Below are positions 7,162-14,297 of a stretch of DNA of 14,937 nucleotides, piece after piece (position 1 is the first letter of the stretch; each line of letters begins with the position of its first letter). Under the pieces are notes generated by a model. It made no database searches and was not told the DNA's origin. It saw only the letters and a list, made by a program, of their open reading frames with translations. The position numbers were made by a program, and so were the translations under genes. The stretch is from Candidatus Njordarchaeota archaeon. GTDB taxonomy: Archaea > Asgardarchaeota > Njordarchaeia > Njordarchaeales > Njordarchaeaceae. The stretch covers positions 1 to 14,937 of the forward strand of contig JAHKLG010000020.1 of the NCBI GenBank assembly GCA_029856625.1, read 5' to 3'.

Positions 7162-8562
7162 CTAGATATAGATCATCTGGGTTTCGAACTTATCGAAATA
7201 AATATTTCCTCCTTCCCACTCTAGTTCTCCCCTTTGATTATCTACTGGATCGCTCCTTATGTATTTCTTTGGTGGCTCAAATTGGCTCATTATATCGATA
7301 TTAAATACTGTTCTGAAGTTATCTATATTCCCAAAGTAAAACTCATGGAGCCTCTTATCTAACTCCCTCCATCTCCTACCAAATGAGATATCAGCATATA
7401 ACCATCCATAGGGTTCTATATAGAACTGAGCCCAATCATGTGGTCCAGGGCCCTTCTGAGTAGGATTAGCGTACCATCCACTCTGCCATCTAGCGGGTAC
7501 TCCCACAATTCTGCATAGAGTTATGAACAGTAATGCTTGAAAACCGCAATCCCCCCTGAGATTCCTCGCAACAAACTCTGGTATACTCTCAAAGGTACAG
7601 TATTCCGGGACATAGGTATAGGTGAGATTCCTTGTTAACCAGTCATATATCTTCCTAGCTTTTAGATACGGGTTTTCTTCATCACCCACAATGCTATAAG
7701 CTAACTCCTTAAGATACCTTGTGAAGATTATGTGTGGTGGCTCCTCCTTAGTATATCTCCTATAGATCTCGCTATTCTCATCATACAACTCTACCTTACT
7801 AGGATCTATCCTCCGGTAAAATGCATGAATTGTATACTCAAACTCAACCATGAACTCTAGTGGTTTATTCTCGGGCATTCTCTGCTCAAAATATATTGTT
7901 CTTTGAGGATGATCTTGCGGCGCGGTCACATACTCGCTTGGTTCGGCAGAGATCAGTTTAACATCTGTTTGCTGATCCCCTACTCGTGGAAAAGGTAACC
8001 AGCATCTAACAAGCTCCCCAGCAGGAACAGCTCTAGGTTTAAGAGAAACTTTAAGTCTTACTCTAACTTTTCTGGGGAAGATATATCCCTCTCTCCCAGA
8101 ATTTATAATCTCCAGAACATGGGATTTCAGAGCTTCTCGTGACTTACGAGTATCTTCCCTAGATTCTAGCTCTTTTTTCTTAGAGAGACATACTTCATCA
8201 TCTTTGCACAAAAATAATAGATTTGATACGAATCTCCTGTAGTAATATTTCTTCCCATTAACAAGAATAAAGTCTAAATACCCCTTACTTTCCCACTCCT
8301 TTACCTTCTCTAGAGGAAGATTCGGAAATTCCTTCTTAAGAATCTTCATAGCCTCTTCTTCAGGAACCTTGTAATCCTTTAATAACCTCTCAATCCGCTC
8401 AAGCTCATATTCTAACCGCTTCTTCATTGAATCAGATAGCTCATGCTTAAGAAGGTACTTTATCTTATTTTTAGCGGCATTAAATAACCCCATCAACTCA
8501 AGTCTTTGGACGTCTTCTGGCAATCTTATATGGACATATTTCGCATGTGAGAAAGAAATCAT
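7162..8562 (-). CDS. Transglutaminase-like (cysteine protease fold) protein, cytosolic
   Basis: A 466-residue protein with a papain-like transglutaminase core near its C-terminus. C339 (RNLRGDCGFQALL), H375 (GPHDWAQF) and D391 (YADISFG) form the Cys-His-Asp triad, with the typical CRIVGVPARW between them. Residues about 165-250 are a beta-rich domain (KVRVRLKVSL, CWLPFPRVGDQQTDVKL) often found ahead of this core. Residues 1-120 are helical and charged, with no known motif. No signal peptide or membrane helix is seen, so it should act in the cytosol, as a protease, amidase or crosslinker; which one is unknown. The start is ATG at 8562 with GGGAGAT upstream. It is a single gene lying between two PIN toxin-antitoxin pairs, with its own TATA element and a palindrome upstream. 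Confidence 0.85.
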   Translation of the reverse strand: MISFSHAKYVHIRLPEDVQRLELMGLFNAAKNKIKYLLKHELSDSMKKRLEYELERIERLLKDYKVPEEEAMKILKKEFPNLPLEKVKEWESKGYLDFILVNGKKYYYRRFVSNLLFLCKDDEVCLSKKKELESREDTRKSREALKSHVLEIINSGREGYIFPRKVRVRLKVSLKPRAVPAGELVRCWLPFPRVGDQQTDVKLISAEPSEYVTAPQDHPQRTIYFEQRMPENKPLEFMVEFEYTIHAFYRRIDPSKVELYDENSEIYRRYTKEEPPHIIFTRYLKELAYSIVGDEENPYLKARKIYDWLTRNLTYTYVPEYCTFESIPEFVARNLRGDCGFQALLFITLCRIVGVPARWQSGWYANPTQKGPGPHDWAQFYIEPYGWLYADISFGRRWRELDKRLHEFYFGNIDNFRTVFNIDIMSQFEPPKKYIRSDPVDNQRGELEWEGGNIYFDKFETQMIYI

Positions 8563-8595
8563 AAAATCTCCCGAAGAAGAATTCTACGAAATACT

Positions 8596-8624
8596 ATTGA
8601 TGTATCAATTTAAAAATTTTTAAA
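8596..8624 (-). promoter_or_regulatory. Promoter of the transglutaminase gene with adjacent palindromic site
   Basis: On the minus strand TTTTTAAATTG (within 8607-8621) can serve as a TATA element, predicting a transcript start near 8580-8590. It lies in a perfect 16-base AT palindrome (8609-8624) that also covers the stop codon of the PIN gene. Directly downstream is a second perfect palindrome, ATTGAT-GT-ATCAAT, at 8596-8609, placed where a repressor could block the polymerase. Confidence 0.45.
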
Positions 8625-9090
8625 GAGAAGTATTAGTTTTCGCAGATTGCTTTTCTTCATATTTTTCTAAATATTCTAAGGGAGTAAGAACCTCCGCGCT
8701 TATTTTTCCTTTAAAGTGTTTTGTGTTCCATGTTAGGAGTATTTCTACATCGTGTTGCTCAATTACTTGGGCTATTTGTGCATCTCCGTACGGAATTCCT
8801 CTCCTTATATAAGATAGAATTGATACTACGTATTGAGACCAATCCAAGACCTCTCCTGGGAAAAGAATTAGGATCTCTTTGCTTCTTAAATATCTTTCTA
8901 GAACTTTATTTACTTTGTTCGCTAGCCCAGCCATTGCATATAATCCGCATAATTCTAGTAAATTGTGAATCGTTGTACATAATTTCTCTTTCTTTACGAG
9001 GATTTTCAGAGCTTTCTCATTAATTGGATATCTCTTATCCCAAGTAAAGAGATGATGAATTGCTAAAACATCTGTATCTAGACAAATCAA
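8620..9090 (-). CDS. PIN-domain ribonuclease toxin (VapC-like), partner of the RHH antitoxin
   Basis: A 156-residue PIN-domain protein. Active-site acids: D5 in ICLDTDVL (D7 close by), E46 in HNLLELCG, and D103 in IPYGDAQIAQV. The fourth site reads LLTWNTKHF with N122 in place of Asp, a common variant of this PIN subgroup. Start is TTG at 9090, overlapping the antitoxin stop as TTGA, with GAGGTC about eight bases upstream; this tight coupling fixes the start. Residues after about 140 (EEKQSAKTNTSL) are a polar tail. As a VapC-like toxin it should cleave RNA in an Mg-dependent way unless held by the upstream RHH protein; the target is unknown. Its sequence differs clearly from the other PIN protein of the window, so this is not a local duplication. 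Confidence 0.87.
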   Translation of the reverse strand: MICLDTDVLAIHHLFTWDKRYPINEKALKILVKKEKLCTTIHNLLELCGLYAMAGLANKVNKVLERYLRSKEILILFPGEVLDWSQYVVSILSYIRRGIPYGDAQIAQVIEQHDVEILLTWNTKHFKGKISAEVLTPLEYLEKYEEKQSAKTNTSL

Positions 9091-9416
9091 ACTTTTCGAC
9101 CTCTTATTTTTTCAAGAATCCTATCTAACTCATCCGTATCATACTTCTCCTTAAGTATTCTCCTCACTTTGTTTATGCTCTCCGTCTCCCTAATATCCAT
9201 AATTGAAGAATCCCTAGGAAGCTTTCCCATAAGGTATAACCTAACCAATCGTCCAATTCGATTCAATCTATCAACTCTCTCGATCAAATGCCTAATAGCA
9301 TCTGCAATGGCTTCTGTTCTATCCCTATAATATCCTTCTCTCAACAATCTATCAAGTTCTGCTACCAAAGCCGCTGGTAACCTTACTTGAACAAGTACTC
9401 GATCCTTATTTCTCAT
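9087..9416 (-). CDS. Ribbon-helix-helix (RHH) antitoxin/repressor
   Basis: A DNA-binding antitoxin of about 109 residues. The N-terminal strand RVLVQVRLP is followed by helix ALVAELDRLLREGYY and helix DRTEAIADAIRHLIERV: the CopG/MetJ-type RHH domain with the usual R(S/T)EAI turn. The C-terminal half (from about residue 50) is helical and charged and should bind the PIN toxin. The frame is open to GTG at 9425, but ATG at 9416 is preferred because AGGTGA stands about six bases before it, whereas the GTG would lie inside that site. It overlaps the toxin gene by four bases. The promoter has a palindrome at the predicted transcription start, fitting autorepression. Confidence 0.87.
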   Translation of the reverse strand: MRNKDRVLVQVRLPAALVAELDRLLREGYYRDRTEAIADAIRHLIERVDRLNRIGRLVRLYLMGKLPRDSSIMDIRETESINKVRRILKEKYDTDELDRILEKIRGRKV

Positions 9417-9429
9417 GCTTCTCACCTAA

Positions 9430-9462
9430 TATCATTATGTAATGATAATATCATACATATAA
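9430..9462 (-). promoter_or_regulatory. Promoter and operator of the RHH-PIN operon
   Basis: On the minus strand an A-rich BRE-like stretch (AATAAACC) precedes TTATATG at 9456-9462, predicting a transcript start near 9432. An 18-base perfect palindrome, TATCATTA-TG-TAATGATA, covers 9430-9447, with part-symmetric flanks and a further ATATCAT half-site next to it. An RHH dimer-of-dimers at this place would block initiation. Confidence 0.6.
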
Positions 9463-9531
9463 GGTTTATTTTACTAAGAGAATTATCCCTTCCATTCTGA
9501 TTGATCAATAACTAGTGAGAAGATGGATAGG

Positions 9532-9829
9532 TTATAGAAAGATTACTAATAGAATTGCTATAGTCACCGCAAGAGAACTAACCATTTTCTATGGGTTAAG
9601 TTCTTCTTTAAGGAAAACAGCAGCAAATAATAAAGAAAAGGCTGGTGAGAAGGATCCCACAACTATTGTTCTAGCGGCTCCTATCTCTATCACTGCTAAG
9701 TGAGAGAAATAAGTCCTATCCCAATATATATCGCACCGCCTGATGTTGCTGCCAATAATTCCCATTTAGTAAAGCTCTTAGCATCTTTTCTAGATTATCT
9801 CTGCGATACCCTAATCCAGTGTGGTTTAA
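9532..9829 (-). pseudogene. Decayed EamA/DMT-family transporter, C-terminal half
   Basis: Conceptual translation of the minus strand gives the end of a drug/metabolite transporter-type membrane protein in broken frames. One frame gives DAKSFTKWELLAATSGG followed by AIYIGIGLISLT and then TAG. Shifted by one base, the next reads AVIEIGAARTIVVGSFSPAF, SLLFAAVFLKEELNP, a TAG stop, then KMVSSLAVTIAILLVIFL and TAA at 9532. The IGAAR ... SPxF ... FLKEEL run is the classical end of the second EamA repeat, and the TAG stands where the family often has Gln. A further frame before 9797 gives LGYRRDNLEK, which fits the linker between repeats. So at least one frameshift, probably two, and one nonsense change; the N-terminal half is not recognisable. 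The 62-codon plus-strand reading at 9515-9703 is its antisense shadow. Confidence 0.72.
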
Positions 9830-10009
9830 AATATTTTAATGTTACTAGCGACTGTATTTCTGCAAACTAGCTGAGAATGTTTAATGAGCCATAATTTTCT
9901 CACATATTATGATGATATCAAAAGGAAGAAAATGGATTAAAGGCGTATAAACTAAAGAATCATAAAAGTTTAAGGGCTTAAGGCTCAGAGCGATTAATAG
10001 GTGATTCTC
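9830..10009. other. Non-coding stretch upstream of the epimerase gene
   Basis: Together with the transporter remnant this makes up the 593-base region without an intact gene. Stops occur in all frames. TTTAAG near 9969-9974 is a weak TATA candidate for the epimerase gene, predicting a transcript start around 9998; CGTATAAAC near 9944 is an alternative. Nothing else recognised. Confidence 0.4.
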
Positions 10010-11185
10010 GTGAGTATTAGGATTAGTGATATTCATTTTTTCGTCTTAGATATTAAGCTCAAGGAGCCATTTGCAATATCCTTTAAAACATTTACGCACG
10101 CCGAGAATTTTCTTATTGCTATAGAGACAGAGGATGGCTTAGTAAGTTATGGTGAAGGTGCTCCATTTAAACCAATAACCGGTGATAGTAGAGAGGATGC
10201 ATTAGAGTTCTTAAGAAGAGTTATTAATGATCTTAGAGGTTACGAATTTTCAAGCATTGATGATGTTCATGAATTATTAGTAAAGAGTAAGAAGAGAGTT
10301 GGATTCGTTAGCCAGACTGTGCTAGCGGCTATTGATATGGCTATATACGATATCATGGGTAAGAAAAGGAATAAACCTGTTTATAAAGTGCTTGGCGCGG
10401 ATAAACCCCACATTGTGCCTAACACAATCACTATTGGGATAAAGTCGATAGAGGAAACTGTGAAATCTGCTAAGAAATTAATGGATGAGTTCAGGGATAA
10501 TGGATTGAGAAGGATAAAGCTTAAGCTTTCGGGGGAGTTAGAAAAGGATATAGAGAGAGTTCTTGCAGTAGCTAAAGTTTTTCCTGGAGAATTCACGCTT
10601 GACGCTAATCAGGGGTATAAAGATCCGGAAGAAGCGGTGAAGCTTGTTAAAAGGCTTTATGAGGAATTGGGGGATAGAATTATTCTGCTAGAAGAGCCCT
10701 GCCCAAAAGGGGATCTAGAGAAAATGAGATATGTGAAGGAACATTCTGAAATACCAATCTTTGCCGATGAATCCGCAGCTACGATTGAGGATGCCGCAAA
10801 GGTGGCTGAAGCTGGAGCGGCTGATGGAATAAATATCAAGCTTCAAAAAGCTGGTGGGATTTTTTACGGATTAAAGATCGCTGAGATAGCTAAGGAACAT
10901 GGCTTAAAATTAATGGTAGGATGCATGCTTGAGACTGGTATATCGATCTCCGCGGGAATACATTTTGCATCAGCTATAAAAGAAGTTATTAATACGGATC
11001 TAGACTCGGACTTAACCCTTGGAATAAATATTCTTGAGGAGTTACATCCCTTCAAAAACGGATGCAGAATACCATTAGACAATCCAGGGTTAGGAATAAA
11101 ACCAGTTCGCCACATCCAATATATTCTCGAAGATAAACTGAGAATAACAAGAATCCCACTGAATATTCATAGGGTTTCATATTAA
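10010..11185 (+). CDS. Enolase-superfamily enzyme, dipeptide epimerase-like (mandelate racemase/muconate cycloisomerase type)
   Basis: A barrel enzyme that removes a proton alpha to a carboxylate and re-adds it. Visible, numbered from the 10010 start: the base motif RIKLKL with K170 and K172; metal ligands D198 (TLDANQGY), E228 (LLEEP) and D253 (FADES); the opposite base K277 in NIKLQKAGG; and GCMLETGIS at 304-312. The D330-x-D332 pair (TDLDSDL) is the mark of dipeptide epimerases of the L-Ala-D/L-Glu type, binding the substrate ammonium group. The capping domain is residues 1-125; about 25 residues extend past the usual end. GTG at 10010 is preferred to GTG at 10001 because GGTGAT lies five bases before it. 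Monocistronic, next to a broken transporter gene. Which dipeptide, or other substrate, it uses is not decidable here. Confidence 0.85.
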   Translation: MSIRISDIHFFVLDIKLKEPFAISFKTFTHAENFLIAIETEDGLVSYGEGAPFKPITGDSREDALEFLRRVINDLRGYEFSSIDDVHELLVKSKKRVGFVSQTVLAAIDMAIYDIMGKKRNKPVYKVLGADKPHIVPNTITIGIKSIEETVKSAKKLMDEFRDNGLRRIKLKLSGELEKDIERVLAVAKVFPGEFTLDANQGYKDPEEAVKLVKRLYEELGDRIILLEEPCPKGDLEKMRYVKEHSEIPIFADESAATIEDAAKVAEAGAADGINIKLQKAGGIFYGLKIAEIAKEHGLKLMVGCMLETGISISAGIHFASAIKEVINTDLDSDLTLGINILEELHPFKNGCRIPLDNPGLGIKPVRHIQYILEDKLRITRIPLNIHRVSY

Positions 11186-11328
11186 TTATATCTACATCCC
11201 GCTACACCACTTATTTAACGCCTAATACAATCCTTGATATATGCCGAAATTTTCATATCCTTAAACATAAAAAATCATCTAGGAGCTTTTATGCACCTCA
11301 AGTCTCATTTTTATTAAACTCCTTAAGG

Positions 11329-12948
11329 TTACTTTGATAACTTATAGGTAATGAAGTATCCGAGTTGTAATGCTATTGCTGTTAAGAGTATTTCTTGGAT
11401 TGGCCTTGCAAGTATCATTATTATGCTCGTAATCACTAATGGGAGTATCCCGAATAATATAGCTATTCCAGTCACATAGAGTAAGAAAGAAATATTCTTA
11501 GATAGATCTGTTAACAAAACCCCAGTCTCTATGATGTATCTAATTGCTTTTCTGATGATTTTATAACTACCAACAAACATGCCTAATGTGTTAATAAGGA
11601 TGACTATCCCATAAACAATTTGGTCTTTTAAAAATATTGCGAAGTACCCAGTTGCTGATAATCCAAAAATTATGTATGAGAAAGTAATTAAGACAGCCTT
11701 GCTTTTTGCAATATCTTTTAAGCTTACTGGTAAGCTTAATAAAAACTCAGCAGCTCGTCCCTCTATACCCAATATATTCACGGCACTCATTGAAAGCACC
11801 AATACTATAGGATACATCATGCTCACGAGCATCGTTGGTGGCATCTCCATAACGTGGTATATTATAGCATATACAGCGAATAGCACTGGGCCTAGAAATA
11901 GAAGAATAGCATAGTTTACCTGCCTAATCAACAATTTGAAGTCCTTAATAAGAAGTCCCTGAAAATACTTCCCTACCCTAAATTCTTTGGGAATAACTGT
12001 TTTGGATTGTGGTGTTGGCCATGAGGTATAAGGAACTGCTAAAATTATCTTAAGAATTCCCTTATAACACCTCCAAGAAATTATTAAGTAGATAGCAAAG
12101 GATAGCGATAAATAAACAAGTGATTGCGCATTTATGGTTCCTACATACACGATGGCTGCTAAATAAGCTATTGATAGGGGTGGAAGATACAGTAAGATAG
12201 TTCTATATATTTGGGGAAGAGAACTAAACTCTTTTATGATGATTGGCAATACATTATTGATCATGAACGGGATCACATAAAGTAGAGCGAAGACCAACGT
12301 ATACCCTATAATGACCAAGATCTTAATTAGGAGTCTAACCTTAGACAGTTCTGGTGCTGAGAAGCGGAGATAACTCTTGGATATGGCAGTAATTACCCAA
12401 AGGGTTATTAGGTGGGTTGCGCCAAGGGAGATAGCTAAAAGCATTGCCGTTAGTGGATTCACCATGAATGTAAATGTTATTACCGTAAGGATTAATGAAC
12501 CAAAGACATATGCATCGAATATTCTTAGATAGGCCAAAAGAGCAATAATCGATAATTCTTCATCACTAAAATTAAGCATCAGTAATGGTTGGTAGAGATC
12601 AGGAGATAACAGAATGGATGTCTGAACTATAGAGAGAAAGAAGAGCAGGAATGCATTAAGGGATATATAAGATAAGAAGGCGAGCGCTATTGACAATGTC
12701 TTGATCTCTGGAGAAGTTGGAATGGGTAGATAACTAATGAAGAACACTGTGGAGAGGATCATTATGATAACCATCATTAGCATGAGAATCTTATGAATGT
12801 AAAGCATTTGAGTAGCACTTCTAGAAACTTTCTTAACGGCCTCTGGATCAGTGGAAGCGTATGTTTGCTGGAGCATTATTGTCCTATAAAGCATCTCCCG
12901 ATATAATACCCCAGAATATTTCCATAGTTCTTTAAGCCTTCTCTTCAT
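11329..12948 (-). CDS. ABC-2 type transporter permease, about 12 membrane helices
   Basis: A 539-residue membrane protein with about 12 hydrophobic segments (near 52-72, 85-110, 132-160, 165-190, 205-232, 248-270, 275-292, 345-365, 375-393, 417-440, 445-463, 487-535). Between segments, around 397-420, stands EGRAAEFLLSLPVSLKDIAK, a cytosolic loop resembling the coupling region of archaeal ABC-2 exporters. The N-terminal 50 residues are basic and cytosolic. Start ATG at 12948 overlaps the ATPase stop as ATGA, with GGAGG about 12 bases upstream. It should form the membrane channel for the upstream ATPase. Substrate unknown; such permeases export peptides, lipids or drugs. It is convergent with the epimerase gene across 143 bases holding no clear terminator hairpin. 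Confidence 0.85.
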   Translation of the reverse strand: MKRRLKELWKYSGVLYREMLYRTIMLQQTYASTDPEAVKKVSRSATQMLYIHKILMLMMVIIMILSTVFFISYLPIPTSPEIKTLSIALAFLSYISLNAFLLFFLSIVQTSILLSPDLYQPLLMLNFSDEELSIIALLAYLRIFDAYVFGSLILTVITFTFMVNPLTAMLLAISLGATHLITLWVITAISKSYLRFSAPELSKVRLLIKILVIIGYTLVFALLYVIPFMINNVLPIIIKEFSSLPQIYRTILLYLPPLSIAYLAAIVYVGTINAQSLVYLSLSFAIYLIISWRCYKGILKIILAVPYTSWPTPQSKTVIPKEFRVGKYFQGLLIKDFKLLIRQVNYAILLFLGPVLFAVYAIIYHVMEMPPTMLVSMMYPIVLVLSMSAVNILGIEGRAAEFLLSLPVSLKDIAKSKAVLITFSYIIFGLSATGYFAIFLKDQIVYGIVILINTLGMFVGSYKIIRKAIRYIIETGVLLTDLSKNISFLLYVTGIAILFGILPLVITSIIMILARPIQEILLTAIALQLGYFITYKLSK

Positions 12949-13739
12949 CTAGATAATTCCCTCCTAAGCTCCTCTATAATATGAGAAACTTCCTCTCTCT
13001 CCCTCGTTAATGCGAGAAAGACCTCCTCTAAATCACCGGTAGGTTCATTAGCCATTCTTCTAAGATCCTCCACAGAACCTTCTGCTAGAATTTTCCCATT
13101 ATAAATGATCCCTATCCGCGTACAAATACTCTCAGCAATATCCATTATATGTGTAGAGAATAATATTGCCCCATCATTCTTTATATGAAGCTGCATCAAC
13201 TCCTTGAATATTCTAGCGGATCTAGCATCAAGCCCCTTCAACGGCTCATCCAGAATCAATATCTTTGGCTTATGCATTAATGCCGCAATAATCGCTACCT
13301 TCTGTTTCGTTCCCTGAGATAATGCTCCAATAGGAGTATACATGTATTGCATAATCTCAAAGGATTTCATTAGAGTATTTATCCATGACCACACGGATTG
13401 ATCAAGACCGCGAACAGATGCTACAAATTCGAAAAATTCCATAACAGTTAAGGAATCGTAAAGCACAACCTCTTCTGGAACATACCCAATAAGCTTCTTT
13501 ACAGCCACAGGGTCCTTAACCGGGGAAATTCCCATTACACGCACTTCTCCTGCAGTAGGTTTTAAAAGACCAGCAATAATTTTTAACGTAGTTGTTTTTC
13601 CAGCACCATTAGGTCCTAAAAGCCCATATATTTCTCCAGCACGTACTTCAAAAGAAACACCATCAACCCCACGCATAGTCCCATAGTACTTTACTAAACC
13701 TTTAACGCTGATCATGACAGAATTCTCCAAATTCTTCAT
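12945..13739 (-). CDS. ABC transporter ATP-binding protein (ABC-2 exporter type)
   Basis: A 264-residue nucleotide-binding subunit. Walker A is GPNGAGKTT at 42-50; the Q-loop region reads IGYVPEE (84-90), the variant usual in ABC-2 type exporters; signature LSQGTKQK at 140-147; Walker B ILILDEPLKGLD at 160-171; H-loop His at 197 in FSTH. A C-terminal helix (about 235-264) is typical of this class. Start is uncertain: ATG at 13739 has AAGGAG directly abutting it, too close to be useful, while the ATG eight codons on (13715, MISVKGL) has GGAG nine bases upstream and begins just before the domain. It overlaps the permease gene by four bases and lies nine bases after the 140-residue gene, so the three form one operon. 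Confidence 0.93.
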   Translation of the reverse strand: MKNLENSVMISVKGLVKYYGTMRGVDGVSFEVRAGEIYGLLGPNGAGKTTTLKIIAGLLKPTAGEVRVMGISPVKDPVAVKKLIGYVPEEVVLYDSLTVMEFFEFVASVRGLDQSVWSWINTLMKSFEIMQYMYTPIGALSQGTKQKVAIIAALMHKPKILILDEPLKGLDARSARIFKELMQLHIKNDGAILFSTHIMDIAESICTRIGIIYNGKILAEGSVEDLRRMANEPTGDLEEVFLALTREREEVSHIIEELRRELSR

Positions 13740-13748
13740 CTCCTTGAA

Positions 13749-14171
13749 TCATAAATTCTTTAGCCTCTCTGCAATATCTTGAGGAAGATTCTCGAATGAG
13801 AAATAATTTATCTCAAGTTCCTTCTTTAAATCGATCCTAAGATCCTCTATAAATCTTAGCACCTCATAAACGTAGTCATAATGCGCACCCCAAGAAATAT
13901 CCAGAAGTCCACCACCACCCGCAAAAGAAATTATGTCCAGGAGACATTCTTCTAGGTTCAGTTCCTTAACAAAAATGCAAATTGCCGCTGTAGAATTTGT
14001 TCTAAAGAAATACTTCTCTCCAAGAATAATACCAACTCTTTTCTCTTCATACATAACATTAGCATATATGTTAGCGAACTTGGAAACAAGACTCTTAAAA
14101 AGGCTCGAGAAATCCGTTTTCACCCTAGCCCTGACAAAATGTCCGGTCATTTTATATACCCAAGGTATCAT
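13749..14171 (-). CDS. Unrecognised 140-residue protein with Gly-rich GGGGLLDISWGA motif, first gene of the ABC operon
   Basis: I do not recognise a well-characterised family. The pattern suggests a compact alpha/beta fold: strand (GHFVRARVKTD), helix (FSSLFKSLVSKFAN), several strands (VMYEEKRVGIILGEKYFF, TAAICIFVKEL), a short helix, then AGGGGLLDISWGAHYDYV at 84-101 and a terminal helix pair. The Gly run followed by ISWGA recalls small bacterial DUF6054-like proteins, but that is from memory and unsure. No signal peptide or membrane helix. The start taken is ATG at 14171; a second ATG at 14150 is possible, and neither has a good ribosome site. Base composition and the nine-base gap to the ATPase gene support a real gene, and its place suggests a role tied to the transporter, either regulation or substrate handling. 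Confidence 0.7.
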   Translation of the reverse strand: MIPWVYKMTGHFVRARVKTDFSSLFKSLVSKFANIYANVMYEEKRVGIILGEKYFFRTNSTAAICIFVKELNLEECLLDIISFAGGGGLLDISWGAHYDYVYEVLRFIEDLRIDLKKELEINYFSFENLPQDIAERLKNL

Positions 14172-14236
14172 CCACTTTTAATATTCATCATTTAATTCTC
14201 TCAGAGGCACCATTTATTTGAATTCATTGTATAGAG

Positions 14237-14245
14237 TATATAAAT
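14237..14245 (-). promoter_or_regulatory. Candidate TATA element of the 140-residue protein/ABC operon
   Basis: The minus strand reads TTTATATAC, predicting a transcript start near 14215 and a leader of about 45 bases. A weaker TTAAAT at 14190-14195 would give an almost leaderless message at ATG 14171, which would suit the lack of a Shine-Dalgarno site. Confidence 0.4.
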
Positions 14246-14297
14246 GAGGAAAAACAGGAATTTCTAAATGAGCTGAATATTCGATAGAATGAGAAAA

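Noticed and set aside
6506..9090. Possible duplication of one PIN toxin into two local copies
   Set aside because: The two PIN proteins share only the sparse active-site residues, and their antitoxins belong to different fold classes.
9515..9703. 62-codon plus-strand reading frame upstream of the epimerase gene
   Set aside because: It has no ribosome site and no family pattern, and lies exactly antisense to the EamA-like remnant on the minus strand, which explains its openness.
9826..9839. Perfect AT-only palindrome TTAAAATATTTTAA
   Set aside because: Low-complexity AT palindromes are expected by chance in DNA this AT-rich, and no intact gene starts just downstream.
9909..9915. ATGATGA resembling the C box of a C/D guide RNA
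   Set aside because: No matching CTGA D box with a plausible guide interval follows, so an sRNA gene is not supported.
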